Part shown: positions 17,849 through 26,039 of the stretch, piece after piece | Layout of the letters: each line of letters begins with the position of its first letter | How positions within the stretch are numbered: the stretch's first letter is position 1 | NCBI RefSeq assembly: GCF_900119315.1 | Contig: NZ_LT827010.1 | Coordinates: 4,187,001-4,251,000 of the forward strand | Direction: 5' to 3' | Length of the DNA stretch: 64,000 nucleotides | From: Actinoplanes sp. SE50/110 | GTDB taxonomy: Bacteria; Actinomycetota; Actinomycetes; Mycobacteriales; Micromonosporaceae | The notes under the pieces: generated by a model | What the model saw: the letters and a program-made list of their open reading frames with translations, nothing else | What the model was told of the DNA's origin: nothing | Database searches by the model: none | Translations under genes and position numbers: made by a program

Positions 17849-19036
17849 TCAGCGCACCGGATGCCCATGGAGCCCGGCCCGGGACGGGGAGTCCGCGGAC
17901 CGCCCGGTGGGAACGGTGGCGATGAGTTCGGCCAACAGGGCGATCCGTGGCCGCACCGAGTCGAGATCGATCCATTCGTCGGTGCTGTGGTCGTCGCCGC
18001 CGACCGGCCCGAGCCCGTCGAGCACCGGGATGCCCGCGCCCGCGATGAGGTTGGCGTCGGCGCATCCGCCGGTGCCGGTGAAGGACACCGGCACCCCGGT
18101 CGCGGCACCCGCGGCGCGGGCCGCGTCGAGCAGCGCCGCGTCGGTGCCGTGCCAGGGCGGGGTGGGCGCGATGAAGGCGACCGACGCGCTGACCCCCTCG
18201 ACGTACCGGGCCCGGGCCAGATCCTCGATCTGGCGCAGCGTCCGGCGGAAGGTGTCGTCGTCCGAGGCGCGGACGTCGACGAGCATGTCGGCGCGGTCGG
18301 CGATCACATTGGGCCGTTCGCCGGCCCGCAGCACACCGACGTTGACCGTCACGTCCCGCCCGGTGTTGTTCAGGCGCTGCAGGGCGACGGTGAGCCGGGC
18401 GGCGGCGAGCGCGGCGTTGGCACCCCGGTGCGGTTCGATGCCGGCGTGGGCCGCCCGCCCGTACAGGGTGATCTGAATGTCGGTCATGCCCTTGCGCGCG
18501 TTGACCAGATCGCCGTTCTCCCGGGCGCATTCCAGGCAGAGCGCGACATCGCAGGCGCCGGCGAGCTCGGCGAGCAGGGCCCGGCTGGCGGGTGAGCCGA
18601 TCTCCTCGTCCGGGGTGGCGACGTAGACGATCTCGGCGAAGGTGTGCCGCCGGTCCCGCTGCAGGGCCTGCACCGCGGCCAGGCCGGCGAGCAGGCCGCC
18701 CCGGTCGTCGGCGACGCCGGGCCCGTAGGCGCGGTCACCGCGGATCGCGAACGGGCGCCGGGCCGCCTCGCCGGGCGGGAAGACGGTGTCCAGGTGCCCG
18801 GCGAGCAGGATCCGCCCCGTGCCGGTGCCGCGGATCCGGGCGACGAGCACGTCACCGTGCGGGTCGCCGGCGACGTCGACCGGATGCCGGGTGGTCGTCA
18901 TCCCGGCCTGCTCGCACCAGCCGGCGAGCAGGCCGGTGACCGCGGACAGCCCGGCGAGGTGACGGGAGCCGGAGTCGATGTTGACCAGGGTCTCCAGGCG
19001 CTGCAGATAACCGGGGTCGGGAGGGGTCACGGTCAC
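17849..19036 (-). CDS. M20 family metallopeptidase (glutamate carboxypeptidase/dipeptidase type)
   Basis: A 395-residue cytoplasmic enzyme. Metal and catalytic sites are visible: LAGHLDTVFP (His-x-Asp), GPGVADDRGGL (bridging Asp), TPDEEIGSPAS (general-base Glu-Glu) and GDDHSTDEW (final His). The lid domain starts with TDIQITLYGRAAHAG. M20 enzymes of this clade release C-terminal Glu or Asp, or cleave dipeptides. Its GTG start overlaps the stop of the ABC ATPase (GTGA), so it is the last gene of the importer operon. The context suggests it cuts dipeptides brought in by that importer, possibly isoaspartyl ones. The specificity is inference. Confidence 0.88.
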   Translation of the reverse strand: MTVTPPDPGYLQRLETLVNIDSGSRHLAGLSAVTGLLAGWCEQAGMTTTRHPVDVAGDPHGDVLVARIRGTGTGRILLAGHLDTVFPPGEAARRPFAIRGDRAYGPGVADDRGGLLAGLAAVQALQRDRRHTFAEIVYVATPDEEIGSPASRALLAELAGACDVALCLECARENGDLVNARKGMTDIQITLYGRAAHAGIEPHRGANAALAAARLTVALQRLNNTGRDVTVNVGVLRAGERPNVIADRADMLVDVRASDDDTFRRTLRQIEDLARARYVEGVSASVAFIAPTPPWHGTDAALLDAARAAGAATGVPVSFTGTGGCADANLIAGAGIPVLDGLGPVGGDDHSTDEWIDLDSVRPRIALLAELIATVPTGRSADSPSRAGLHGHPVR

Positions 19037-19812
19037 CGGATTCTCGACAGGAAGGCGCGGGTGCGTTCGTGGCGGGGGCTGCCCAGCAGGTCGGCGGGGG
19101 TGCCGGACTCGACGACGGTGCCGCCGTCGAGCAGCACGATGCGGTCGGCGACCTCACGGGCGAAACCGATCTCGTGGGTCACCACGATCATCGTCATGCC
19201 GTCCGCGGCCAGGCCGCGCATCACGGCCAGCACCTCGCCGACGAGTTCCGGGTCGAGCGCGGAGGTGGGCTCGTCGAAGAGCATCAGCTGCGGGTCCATC
19301 GCCAGGGCGCGGGCGATCGCGACGCGCTGCTGCTGGCCGCCGGAGAGCTCCGCGGGGTAGGCCTGTGCCCGGTCGGCCAGGCCCACACGGTCGAGTAGCT
19401 CCAGCGCGCGGGTCCGGGCCTCGGCGCGGCGGTGCCCGCGCACGTGGATCGGCGCCTCGACGATGTTGCCGAGCGCGGTCAGGTGCGGGAACAGGTTGAA
19501 GCGCTGGAAGACCATGCCGATGCCACGGCGCCGGTCCGCGATCTCCGCCGGCCGCAGTTCGTGCAGCCGGTCACCCTGCTGGCGGTAGCCGACCAGGTGA
19601 CCGCCGACCCACATCCGGCCGCCGTCGATGGTCTCCAGGTGATTGATGCAGCGCAGCAGGGTCGACTTGCCGGAGCCGGACGGGCCGAGCAGACAGCACA
19701 CCTCGCCCGGGGCGACCGTGAGATCGACGCCCTTGAGCACGTCGACGGCGCCGTACCGCTTGACGATGCCCTCGGCCCGCACGGCGGGCGGTGCCTCGGT
19801 GACAGTGGTCAT
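19033..19812 (-). CDS. Polar amino-acid ABC transporter ATP-binding protein
   Basis: A 259-residue GlnQ/HisP-type ATPase. Walker A is GPSGSGKST, Q-loop MVFQRFNLFPH, signature LSGGQQQRVAIARAL, Walker B LMLFDEP and H-loop VVTHE. The NLFPH and FAREVADR features are typical of polar amino-acid importers. The ATG overlaps the permease stop by four bases (ATGA) and its stop overlaps the M20 gene, so the three are translationally coupled. It powers uptake through the permease encoded upstream. Confidence 0.95.
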   Translation of the reverse strand: MTTVTEAPPAVRAEGIVKRYGAVDVLKGVDLTVAPGEVCCLLGPSGSGKSTLLRCINHLETIDGGRMWVGGHLVGYRQQGDRLHELRPAEIADRRRGIGMVFQRFNLFPHLTALGNIVEAPIHVRGHRRAEARTRALELLDRVGLADRAQAYPAELSGGQQQRVAIARALAMDPQLMLFDEPTSALDPELVGEVLAVMRGLAADGMTMIVVTHEIGFAREVADRIVLLDGGTVVESGTPADLLGSPRHERTRAFLSRIR

Positions 19813-20702
19813 CGCGTGATCCCCCGGTTGGTGGTGGTGACGCCGCGCCCGAAGCGGCGTTCGACAAGGAACTGGGCGGTGGAGAGCACCGACACGATCG
19901 CGAGGTACCACAGGGCCGCCACGATGAGCATCGGGATGACCTGGTAGTTGGCGGTGTAGATGCCCTGCACCACGGTGAGCAGGTCGCTTCCGGCGATGAC
20001 CGACACCAGCGCGGTGGACTTCAGCATGGTGATGGTGTCGTTGCCCATCGGCGGGATGATCACGCGCATCGCCTGCGGGAGCACGATCCGGCGCATGGTC
20101 AGCCGGGGCCGCATGCCCAGCGCGTACGCCGCTTCGAGTTGTCCGCGGTCGACCGAGAGGATCCCGGCGCGGATGACCTCCGCGGCGTAGGCCATCTCGT
20201 TGAGCGAGAGGGCCAGCACGGCGGCCACGGTGCCGGTGATGACGACGCTGGTGGGGCGACTCCACAGGATGTCCCCGGAGAACGGCACCGTCAGGGTGAG
20301 GGTGGGGAACAGGGCCCCGAGGAAGCCGAAGAAGATGATCTGTACCAGCAGCGGTGTGCCGCGGAACACCCAGACGAACAGCCACGACACCGCGCGCAGG
20401 ACCGGGTTCGCGGACAGCCGCATGATGGCGATCGCGGTGCCGCCGGCGGTGCCGAGCAGCTGCGCGACGACGGTCAGCCACACGGTGGTCAGCACACCGT
20501 GCAGGATGTACGGCTTGAACAGGTACTCGCCGATCACGTCCAGGCGCAGGTTCGGGCTGCGCAGCAGGGCTTGCAGAAACGCGGCCAGACCGGCGACGGC
20601 CAGCACGGCGGCGACCCACCGTCCCGGGCGGCGGAGCGGGACCACGCGCAGCGGTGTTCCGGCGACGCTGGCCGCCGTGGCGGCATCGGCATCGACACTC
20701 AT
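19809..20702 (-). CDS. Polar amino-acid ABC transporter permease (HisM/GlnP type)
   Basis: AAGGAGGCTCGCC precedes ATG 20702. The 297-residue protein has an extra N-terminal helix (residues about 30-46) before the usual five-helix core. Family landmarks are GVLTTVWLTVVAQLLG, FRGTPLLVQIIFFGFLG, and an EAA loop with EVIRAGILSVDRGQLEAAYA and LPQAMRVIIPP. A single permease in the operon implies a homodimer. The substrate-binding lipoprotein is encoded 58 bp upstream. Confidence 0.93.
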   Translation of the reverse strand: MSVDADAATAASVAGTPLRVVPLRRPGRWVAAVLAVAGLAAFLQALLRSPNLRLDVIGEYLFKPYILHGVLTTVWLTVVAQLLGTAGGTAIAIMRLSANPVLRAVSWLFVWVFRGTPLLVQIIFFGFLGALFPTLTLTVPFSGDILWSRPTSVVITGTVAAVLALSLNEMAYAAEVIRAGILSVDRGQLEAAYALGMRPRLTMRRIVLPQAMRVIIPPMGNDTITMLKSTALVSVIAGSDLLTVVQGIYTANYQVIPMLIVAALWYLAIVSVLSTAQFLVERRFGRGVTTTNRGITR

Positions 20703-20760
20703 GGCGAGCCTCCTTCACTGCGGCGGGCGCCGCGCCAGCGACGCCCCCGCGGGTCGACGG

Positions 20761-21717
20761 TCAGTTGATCGGCTGGTTGACGGTGATCGTGGCGAGCCCG
20801 ATCGGGGCCTGCTTCCACTGATCGAGGATCTTGCGGTACGTGCCGTCGCTGATCAACGACTGCAGCGCGGCCTGGAAGGCGGTGGCCAGCTCGCCCCGGG
20901 ACTTGAGGAAGCCGAAACCGTTCGGGCTGGCCAGCCATCCGTTGGGCGCCGCCGGGTCGTCGGCGAGGGCGACCTTGCCGGACAGCTGGGTCACCACGTC
21001 GGTCAGGTTGACCCGGGTGGCCGCGACCACGTCGACCTGACCGGCCAGCAGCGCCTGCACGGCGTCGGTGTTGGCCGGGTACTGACTGATCACGATCGGC
21101 TGTCCCGGGCAGGAGGCCTTGCTGTACGCCGTCAGATTGTCGACCTGGTTGCTGGCCTTCTGCGCGCCGACCCGCAGGCCGCACAGGTTCGCCACGGTGG
21201 ACACCTGCTTCGGGTTGCCGGCGGTGACCAGGAACCCGGTGCCGGAAGCCGTGTAGTCGACGAAGGTGGCGACCTGTTCGCGTTCCCGCTTGTCGGTGAC
21301 GCCGCCGGCGATGGCGTCGTACTTGCCGGCCTGCAGGCCGGGTACCAGACCGTCGAACGGCTGCTGCTGGAACGTCGCCCGCAGCCCCAGCCGGGCCGCG
21401 GCCGCGGTGAACAGGTCGTAGTCGAGGCCGACGAAATGGCTCTGGTCGCCCTTGGTCTTGAAGTCGATGAAGGGTGCGTAGGGGGCGTTGGTCGCCACCG
21501 TGATCGAGCCCTTGGCCCGGGCGTCGGCCGGAACCCGGGCGGCCAGCGCCGGGTCGGTGGTGACCGTCCCGGCGCCGGCGATGGTGACCGTGACCGGGGT
21601 GGCGGCGGCCGACCCACCGGTGGTGGCCGTGGACGGGGTGGAGCCACAGGCGGTCAACAGAAGGGCGGTGCCGACCGCCGCCAGGACGGCGGTCTGTCGT
21701 GGGTATCGGATTCTCAT
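20761..21717 (-). CDS. Substrate-binding lipoprotein of the amino-acid/dipeptide importer
   Basis: A 318-residue cluster-3 solute-binding protein. The signal peptide ends in a lipobox (LLLTACGS), so the cysteine becomes the lipid anchor. GGAGGACAC precedes ATG 21717. Landmarks of the SBP_bac_3 family are ITVATNAPYAPFIDF, FVGLDYDLFTAAAARLG, YDAIAGGVTDKRERE and the C-terminal YRKILDQWK. The insertion of about 45 residues between lipobox and domain is alanine/threonine rich. First gene of the importer operon, facing the RpiR regulator side. Ligand not determinable by eye; the arginine-binding-like GGVTDKRERE region suits a cationic or polar amino acid or small peptide. Confidence 0.9.
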   Translation of the reverse strand: MRIRYPRQTAVLAAVGTALLLTACGSTPSTATTGGSAAATPVTVTIAGAGTVTTDPALAARVPADARAKGSITVATNAPYAPFIDFKTKGDQSHFVGLDYDLFTAAAARLGLRATFQQQPFDGLVPGLQAGKYDAIAGGVTDKREREQVATFVDYTASGTGFLVTAGNPKQVSTVANLCGLRVGAQKASNQVDNLTAYSKASCPGQPIVISQYPANTDAVQALLAGQVDVVAATRVNLTDVVTQLSGKVALADDPAAPNGWLASPNGFGFLKSRGELATAFQAALQSLISDGTYRKILDQWKQAPIGLATITVNQPIN

Positions 21718-21751
21718 GTGTCCTCCGCATGCCTTGCTGGGTAAGCGGCAC

Positions 21752-21795
21752 TGTAACGGAGGATACAGATGATGTGAAGTTACAGATCGATGTAA
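21752..21795. promoter_or_regulatory. Candidate RpiR operator ahead of the importer operon
   Basis: Between the binding-protein gene and the RpiR gene lie TGTAAC (21752-21757), GTTACA (21779-21784) and TGTAA (21791-21795). The last two form TTACA-N6-TGTAA, and the first two TGTAAC-N21-GTTACA. TGTAA/TTACA half-sites are also those of the RpiR-family regulator HexR. The site lies just upstream of the importer start and downstream of the RpiR gene stop. Confidence 0.5.
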
Positions 21796-21801
21796 TGAGC
21801 G

Positions 21802-22683
21802 TCAGAGCAGAGTGAACCGCCGGCTGGCCTCCTCGATGCGGGCCAGGCGCTCCCCGGCCGGGGCGCCCAGCCGGTCGATGACACCGGCGATCACGGTCTC
21901 CAGCACGGCCAGAGCCGGCACGAAACTGTCGTATGCCGACGGTGAGTCGACCGGGCAGGCCAGGACCGCCTCGGCCACCGCGGCGATGGGGGACAGCCAG
22001 CGGTCGGTCACCAGGACGACCCGGGCGCCGGCCTCGGTCGCCGCGCGGGCCAGCGCCAGCGACCAATCCTCGTACCGGCGGAAATCGAAGATCACGAGCA
22101 GGTCGCGGCGGCCCACGTCGACCAGCGTGTTGGCGCGTTCGACCGCCCCCGCCGGCAACAGCCGTGCCCCACCGCGCACCTGCATCAGGTGCAGCAGCAG
22201 GTATTCGGCGAGCAGCCGGGAGAACCGGCCACCGGCCAGGGTCACCGTCAGTTGCCGGTCGGCCAGCAGCCGGACCGCGGCGTCGAACTCCGCCGGCGGC
22301 GTCTCGGCCAGCGCGGTGGCGAGCACGCCGGGCAGGATGGCGGCCGCGCGCTCCAGGGCGCCACCGTCCGCGGCCGCGGTGGAGCGCCCGGCGCTGTAGG
22401 TCGTCAGGGGCGACACGTCGCGTTCCGTCAGCTCCTGGCGCAGCGCCTTCTGCAGCTCGGGGAACCCGGTGAAGCCGAGGCGGCCGGCCAGCCGCAGCAC
22501 CGTCGGCGCGCTGACGCCGGCCCGCCCGGCCAGGGCGGCAACCGTCTCCAGGCCGGCCTGCGGATAGGCCGCCAGCAGCACGCGGGCCACCTTCCGCTCC
22601 GCCGGGCTGCACTCGGCCCAGCGTGCCCGGATGAGGCCGGCGACGCCCACCGCGGGGCCGAGGTCTTCGTTCGGGGTCGACAT
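21802..22683 (-). CDS. RpiR/MurR family transcriptional regulator
   Basis: A 293-residue repressor. The N-terminal HTH (about 20-80) reads RKVARVLLAAYPQAG, LAGRAGVSAPTVLRLA and GFTGFPELQKALRQEL, which is the RpiR pattern. Residues about 125-260 are a SIS sugar/ligand domain (LTVTLAGGRFSR, VLVTDRWLSPIAAVAEAVL). Family members usually bind phosphosugars, but SIS-type regulators beside peptide and amino-acid clusters also occur. It sits between the importer and the divergent cyanophycinase genes and shares TTACA-like sites with both, so it most likely controls both sides. Confidence 0.9.
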   Translation of the reverse strand: MSTPNEDLGPAVGVAGLIRARWAECSPAERKVARVLLAAYPQAGLETVAALAGRAGVSAPTVLRLAGRLGFTGFPELQKALRQELTERDVSPLTTYSAGRSTAAADGGALERAAAILPGVLATALAETPPAEFDAAVRLLADRQLTVTLAGGRFSRLLAEYLLLHLMQVRGGARLLPAGAVERANTLVDVGRRDLLVIFDFRRYEDWSLALARAATEAGARVVLVTDRWLSPIAAVAEAVLACPVDSPSAYDSFVPALAVLETVIAGVIDRLGAPAGERLARIEEASRRFTLL

Positions 22684-22743
22684 GGGATCAGCCTAAACGG
22701 GCCGGCACGCGGCGTTACATCGGCGGCGATCCTCGGCTCAGCC

Positions 22744-22759
22744 GTAATCGATGTTACAT
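22744..22759. promoter_or_regulatory. Candidate RpiR operator between the regulator and the cyanophycinase genes
   Basis: GTAA-TCGATG-TTAC is a 14-base palindrome at 22744-22757, extended to TTACAT. A second TTACAT half lies at 22715-22720. The core ATCGATGT recurs at 21786-21793 in the other intergenic region, which supports one shared regulator. Confidence 0.5.
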
Positions 22760-22855
22760 ATAGACGAATGATTCGCGTGGCCGTAACGTGCCTATCCACA
22801 TCGCATCGATGTCGGCCACCGCGCAGCGGCCGGCCGCCGCCCTCTGGAGGTTTGC

Positions 22856-24064
22856 ATGGTCACTCGTCGCACCCTGCTCGCCGGCTCGGCCGCCGCCGCC
22901 ACCGCAGCACTCACCGGCACCCCCGCGGCCGCTGCCGCGCGTCCCGCCACCGGCCCGCTGATCCTGGCCGGTGGCGGCCTGGCCGACGACAACGCCGCTG
23001 TCTACGGGGAGATCGTCCGGCGGGCCGGCGGCGCCGGGGCCTACATCGGGGTGCTCACCGCCGCGTCGGTGCCGCCCAGTCAGGATCCGGACGCCGGCAC
23101 GCCCGACGCGTCCAACAGCGCCGCCAACGGCGAGTTCTACCGGCGGTTGCTGCTGTCGTACGGCGCCGGGCGGGTCGAGTGGATCCCCGTCGACCTCGAC
23201 CATGTCGGCGCCGCCGACGATCCGCAGCTCGCGGCCCGGGTCGCCACCATGACCGGCTTCTTCTTCGGCGGTGGCGACCAGTTCCGCTACGTCACCTGCA
23301 TGATGCACGGCGCCGCGCACACCGACTCCGCCGTGCTGGCCGCCATCCGCCGCCGGCATCGCGCCGGGGCGGTGATCGCCGGCTCCAGCGCGGGCGCCGA
23401 CATCCAGCAGGGACACGACATGGTCACCGGTGGAGACAGCTACCCGGCGCTGCGCGACGGATCCACCGCCGGCTACTTCGACGACTCCAGCGTGTCCGGG
23501 TACTGGCCCGCGGGCGGCTTCGGCTTCTTCACCTCGGCACTGCTGGACACCCACTTCAACGCCTACGGCCGGCTGGGCCGGGGCATCGTGCTCGCCCGCA
23601 CGGTCGGCCGGCACCACCTGGTCGGCGTGGATCCGGACACCGCCTACCTCGTCGAGCATCCCGGAACCGCCCACGAGTGCGGCCAGGTCATCGGGACCGG
23701 CGGGGTCAACGTGATCGACCTGTACCGCGACGTCCGGTGGAGCTTCCTGACCGCCGGTTACCACTATCAGCCCGGCACCGGCCGGATCACCCCGCCGCCG
23801 GCGGTGCGCCCGCTGCGGGCGGATCCCGCGCACCGCGGCGTCCCCGACAACAACGACATCTTCGGCGACCATCAGCAGCTCAACCTCGCGCTCGCCCTGA
23901 CCGCGGCGGACACCCGCCGCGCCGTCGGCTACACGGCACAGAGCGACCCCCGGTTCGCGGTCACGCTGACCAAGGGACACGACTTCCGCGGCTACACGCG
24001 GGACGGACGCACCGCCGACTCCTTCCTCGACCTCACCGTGGCGATCTCCGCCGTACCGGCCTGA
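22856..24064 (+). CDS. Secreted cyanophycinase-like peptidase (S51 family)
   Basis: ATG 22856 follows CTGGAGGTTTGC. The N-terminus (VTRRTLLAGSAAAATAAL) has a twin-arginine-like RR followed by a hydrophobic run and AAA cut site, so export by Tat is likely. The core shows LILAGGGLADDNAAVY, MTGFFFGGGDQFRYV, AGAVIAGSSAGADIQQG with the nucleophilic serine, and DTHFNAYGRLGRGIVLA, the cyanophycinase D-x-H-F/R-rich signature. Cyanophycinases cut the arginine-aspartate polymer cyanophycin to beta-Asp-Arg dipeptides. At 402 residues it is longer than intracellular CphB (about 275), with a C-terminal extension from about 300. Fourteen bp separate it from the next gene. Confidence 0.85.
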   Translation: MVTRRTLLAGSAAAATAALTGTPAAAAARPATGPLILAGGGLADDNAAVYGEIVRRAGGAGAYIGVLTAASVPPSQDPDAGTPDASNSAANGEFYRRLLLSYGAGRVEWIPVDLDHVGAADDPQLAARVATMTGFFFGGGDQFRYVTCMMHGAAHTDSAVLAAIRRRHRAGAVIAGSSAGADIQQGHDMVTGGDSYPALRDGSTAGYFDDSSVSGYWPAGGFGFFTSALLDTHFNAYGRLGRGIVLARTVGRHHLVGVDPDTAYLVEHPGTAHECGQVIGTGGVNVIDLYRDVRWSFLTAGYHYQPGTGRITPPPAVRPLRADPAHRGVPDNNDIFGDHQQLNLALALTAADTRRAVGYTAQSDPRFAVTLTKGHDFRGYTRDGRTADSFLDLTVAISAVPA

Positions 24065-24077
24065 CAGGAGGCCCTCG

Positions 24078-25505
24078 ATGACCCTCACCACGCCCCTGCG
24101 GCGTCGCCTCACGGCGGCCGCCGCCCTCGGCGCCCTGCTGTTCTTCGGCGGCGTGCATGCCACCGCTGCCCAGGCGGCCGTCACCCGGACCCGGGCCGGC
24201 AACCAAGCGGACGTCTCCCGGACCGGATGGAACGGTCCGGCGTTCGTCTTCTCCGGAGCCGGCGCGATCGTGCCGGCCACGTTCACCCGAGCCGTCACCG
24301 CGATCACCGGAGGCGCCGGCACCATGGACGTCGTGGTCCTGGCCGACGCCCCGCCCGGTTCCGGCAGCGCCACCCCGGAGTGTGATGCCGTCCTGGCGCT
24401 CGCCGGTGTCAACGCGTGCACGACCCTCGTGCTGACCTCGGCGCGCGACGGCGACGACGCCGCGGTCAACACCGAGATCCGCAACGCCGAGTTCGTCTAC
24501 TTCGCCGGCGGGGACCAGTGCGCGTACGCCGCCTGGAAGAGCACCGCACTGCGGGCGTCGGTGCAATCGGTCGTGGCCAAGGGGGGCGGCGTCGGCGGTG
24601 GCAGCGCCGGCACCCACATCAACAGTGACATCGTCTACGACGCCTGCGGTGGGAGCGTCACCTCGGCCGAGGCGCTGGCCGACCCGTACACCGGCGCCGT
24701 GACCTTCACGACCGGCATGTTCAGCTGGCCGCACTACGCCGGCACCATCAACGACTCGCATTTCGTGACCCGCGACCGGATGGGACGCACCATGGCCTTC
24801 GTCGCCCGCTCCCTCAAGGACGGCCTGGTCACCGGTGGTAAGGCCTGGGGTGTCGGCATCGAGCAGGGTGGCTCGCTGTTCGTGGATCGGGCGGGCCTGG
24901 CCACGCTCGCCGGTGCGGACGCCTACATCGTTCTCGGCGACCACGCTCCCGAGCAGGCCGTCGCCGGGCGGCCGCTGACCTACACCGGCTTCAAGATCTG
25001 GCATCTGACCGGGGGCGGCACCTTCGACTTCGCCAACCGGCCGACCTGTGGCTATTACCTGCGCAGCGTCACCGCCGGGGTGGCCGACCCGGGCCTCTAC
25101 AGCGGAACGCCGATCGCGGACTGCTCGGGCGGCGCCGGCGCGGTGACCGAGACCGAGCCGAACGACTCGCGGGGCACCGCCAACGACCTCAGCACCGGGA
25201 CCTACCCGCTGACCGTCAGCGGCTCGGCGAAGTCCGCCTCGGACCGCGACTACTTCAAGCTCTCGCTCACCCAGAATCAGAAGGTCACCGTCTCCTGCTC
25301 GATTCCCGACCAGTACGACGCCGACCTGTACCTGCTGGACGGCTCCGGGGCCGGCCTGGCGCGCTCGGTGAACGACGGCAAGGGCGCCGACGAACGACTC
25401 ACCTATACGCGTACCGCCACCGGCGCCGGCTCGTACTACCTCGACGTCGAGGCCTACAGCGGATCCGGCACCAGCCCGTACGCCTGTGCCGTCGTCAAGG
25501 GCTGA
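24078..25505 (+). CDS. Secreted cyanophycinase-like protein with C-terminal PPC domain
   Basis: AGGAGGCCCTCG precedes ATG 24078. A Sec signal peptide (RLTAAAALGALLFFG, cut after AQA) leads into an S51-like domain: FVYFAGGDQCAYAAWK, GGGVGGGSAGTHINSD with the serine, INDSHFVTRDRMGRTM and AWGVGIEQGGSL. Residues about 355-475 form a pre-peptidase C-terminal (PPC) domain (TETEPNDSRGTANDL, DRDYFKLSLTQNQKVTVS, YDADLYLLDGSG, YYLDVEAYSG), a beta-sandwich used by secreted peptidases for substrate or surface contact. Probably a second extracellular depolymerase working with the previous gene. Paired cysteines (PECD, NACT) may form a disulfide. Confidence 0.85.
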   Translation: MTLTTPLRRRLTAAAALGALLFFGGVHATAAQAAVTRTRAGNQADVSRTGWNGPAFVFSGAGAIVPATFTRAVTAITGGAGTMDVVVLADAPPGSGSATPECDAVLALAGVNACTTLVLTSARDGDDAAVNTEIRNAEFVYFAGGDQCAYAAWKSTALRASVQSVVAKGGGVGGGSAGTHINSDIVYDACGGSVTSAEALADPYTGAVTFTTGMFSWPHYAGTINDSHFVTRDRMGRTMAFVARSLKDGLVTGGKAWGVGIEQGGSLFVDRAGLATLAGADAYIVLGDHAPEQAVAGRPLTYTGFKIWHLTGGGTFDFANRPTCGYYLRSVTAGVADPGLYSGTPIADCSGGAGAVTETEPNDSRGTANDLSTGTYPLTVSGSAKSASDRDYFKLSLTQNQKVTVSCSIPDQYDADLYLLDGSGAGLARSVNDGKGADERLTYTRTATGAGSYYLDVEAYSGSGTSPYACAVVKG

Positions 25506-25553
25506 GGCCCTTCGTTGCCGGAGCAGGGGGAGGGGACTACAGTGGCCTTTAAG

Positions 25554-25570
25554 TGAACGATGATCGTTCA
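25554..25570. promoter_or_regulatory. TetR-type operator before the universal stress protein gene
   Basis: TGAACGAT-G-ATCGTTCA is a perfect 17-base palindrome, 28 bp before the gene start. Extended to AAGTGAACG...CGTTC, it matches the site at 26738-26756 near the TetR gene. Confidence 0.7.
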
Positions 25571-25597
25571 GTAACGGGGTGGTCGAAGGAGGCTGCC

Positions 25598-26029
25598 GTG
25601 GGACCGGGTGTGATCATGGTCGGGATCGACGGTTCCGAGTCGTCCCGCCGGGCCGCCGCCTATGCGGTCGGCCTGGCGCGCCGGGAGGGCGCCCGGCTGG
25701 TCGGCGTCTACGTCCGGCCGCCGGCCGGCGCCATGGTGTCGATGGCCGACTCGTCCGGCACGGTCGCCGCCACGATGGTCGCCTCGCAGGACGCGGTGGT
25801 CTCCGAGTTCCGCGACACGCTGCAGCAGGAGCGGACCCGGCTGGGCGTCGACATGCAGATCGTGGTGCGCGACGGCGACCCGTTCACCGAGCTGTGCCAC
25901 GCCGCCAGGGAGTTCTGGGCGGACGCGGTGATCGTGGGCCGTTCGGAGCGCCTGCTGCACCGGATCGCCGGCTCGGTCGCGCAGCGCCTGGTCCGCTGCG
26001 GCCGCTGGCCGGTGACGGTGGTCCCCTGA
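25598..26029 (+). CDS. Universal stress protein (UspA family)
   Basis: GTG 25598 has AAGGAGG five bases upstream; the longer frame from 25553 runs through the operator and is rejected. The 143-residue product is a single Usp domain: IMVGIDGSESSRRAAAYA at the N-terminus and GRSERLLHRIAGSVAQRLVR with VTVVP at the end. The usual ATP loop G-x2-G-x9-G-S is only partly kept (GRSER...AGS), so nucleotide binding is uncertain. Regulation by the convergent TetR gene downstream is likely because a matching palindrome sits at the promoter. Confidence 0.9.
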   Translation: MGPGVIMVGIDGSESSRRAAAYAVGLARREGARLVGVYVRPPAGAMVSMADSSGTVAATMVASQDAVVSEFRDTLQQERTRLGVDMQIVVRDGDPFTELCHAAREFWADAVIVGRSERLLHRIAGSVAQRLVRCGRWPVTVVP

Positions 26030-26039
26030 GGGACGACGG

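Noticed and set aside
17728..18108. Extension of the PAS-SpoIIE gene upstream to 18108
   Set aside because: It lies in the M20 peptidase gene and reads as low complexity; TTG 17727 has a clear ribosome site.
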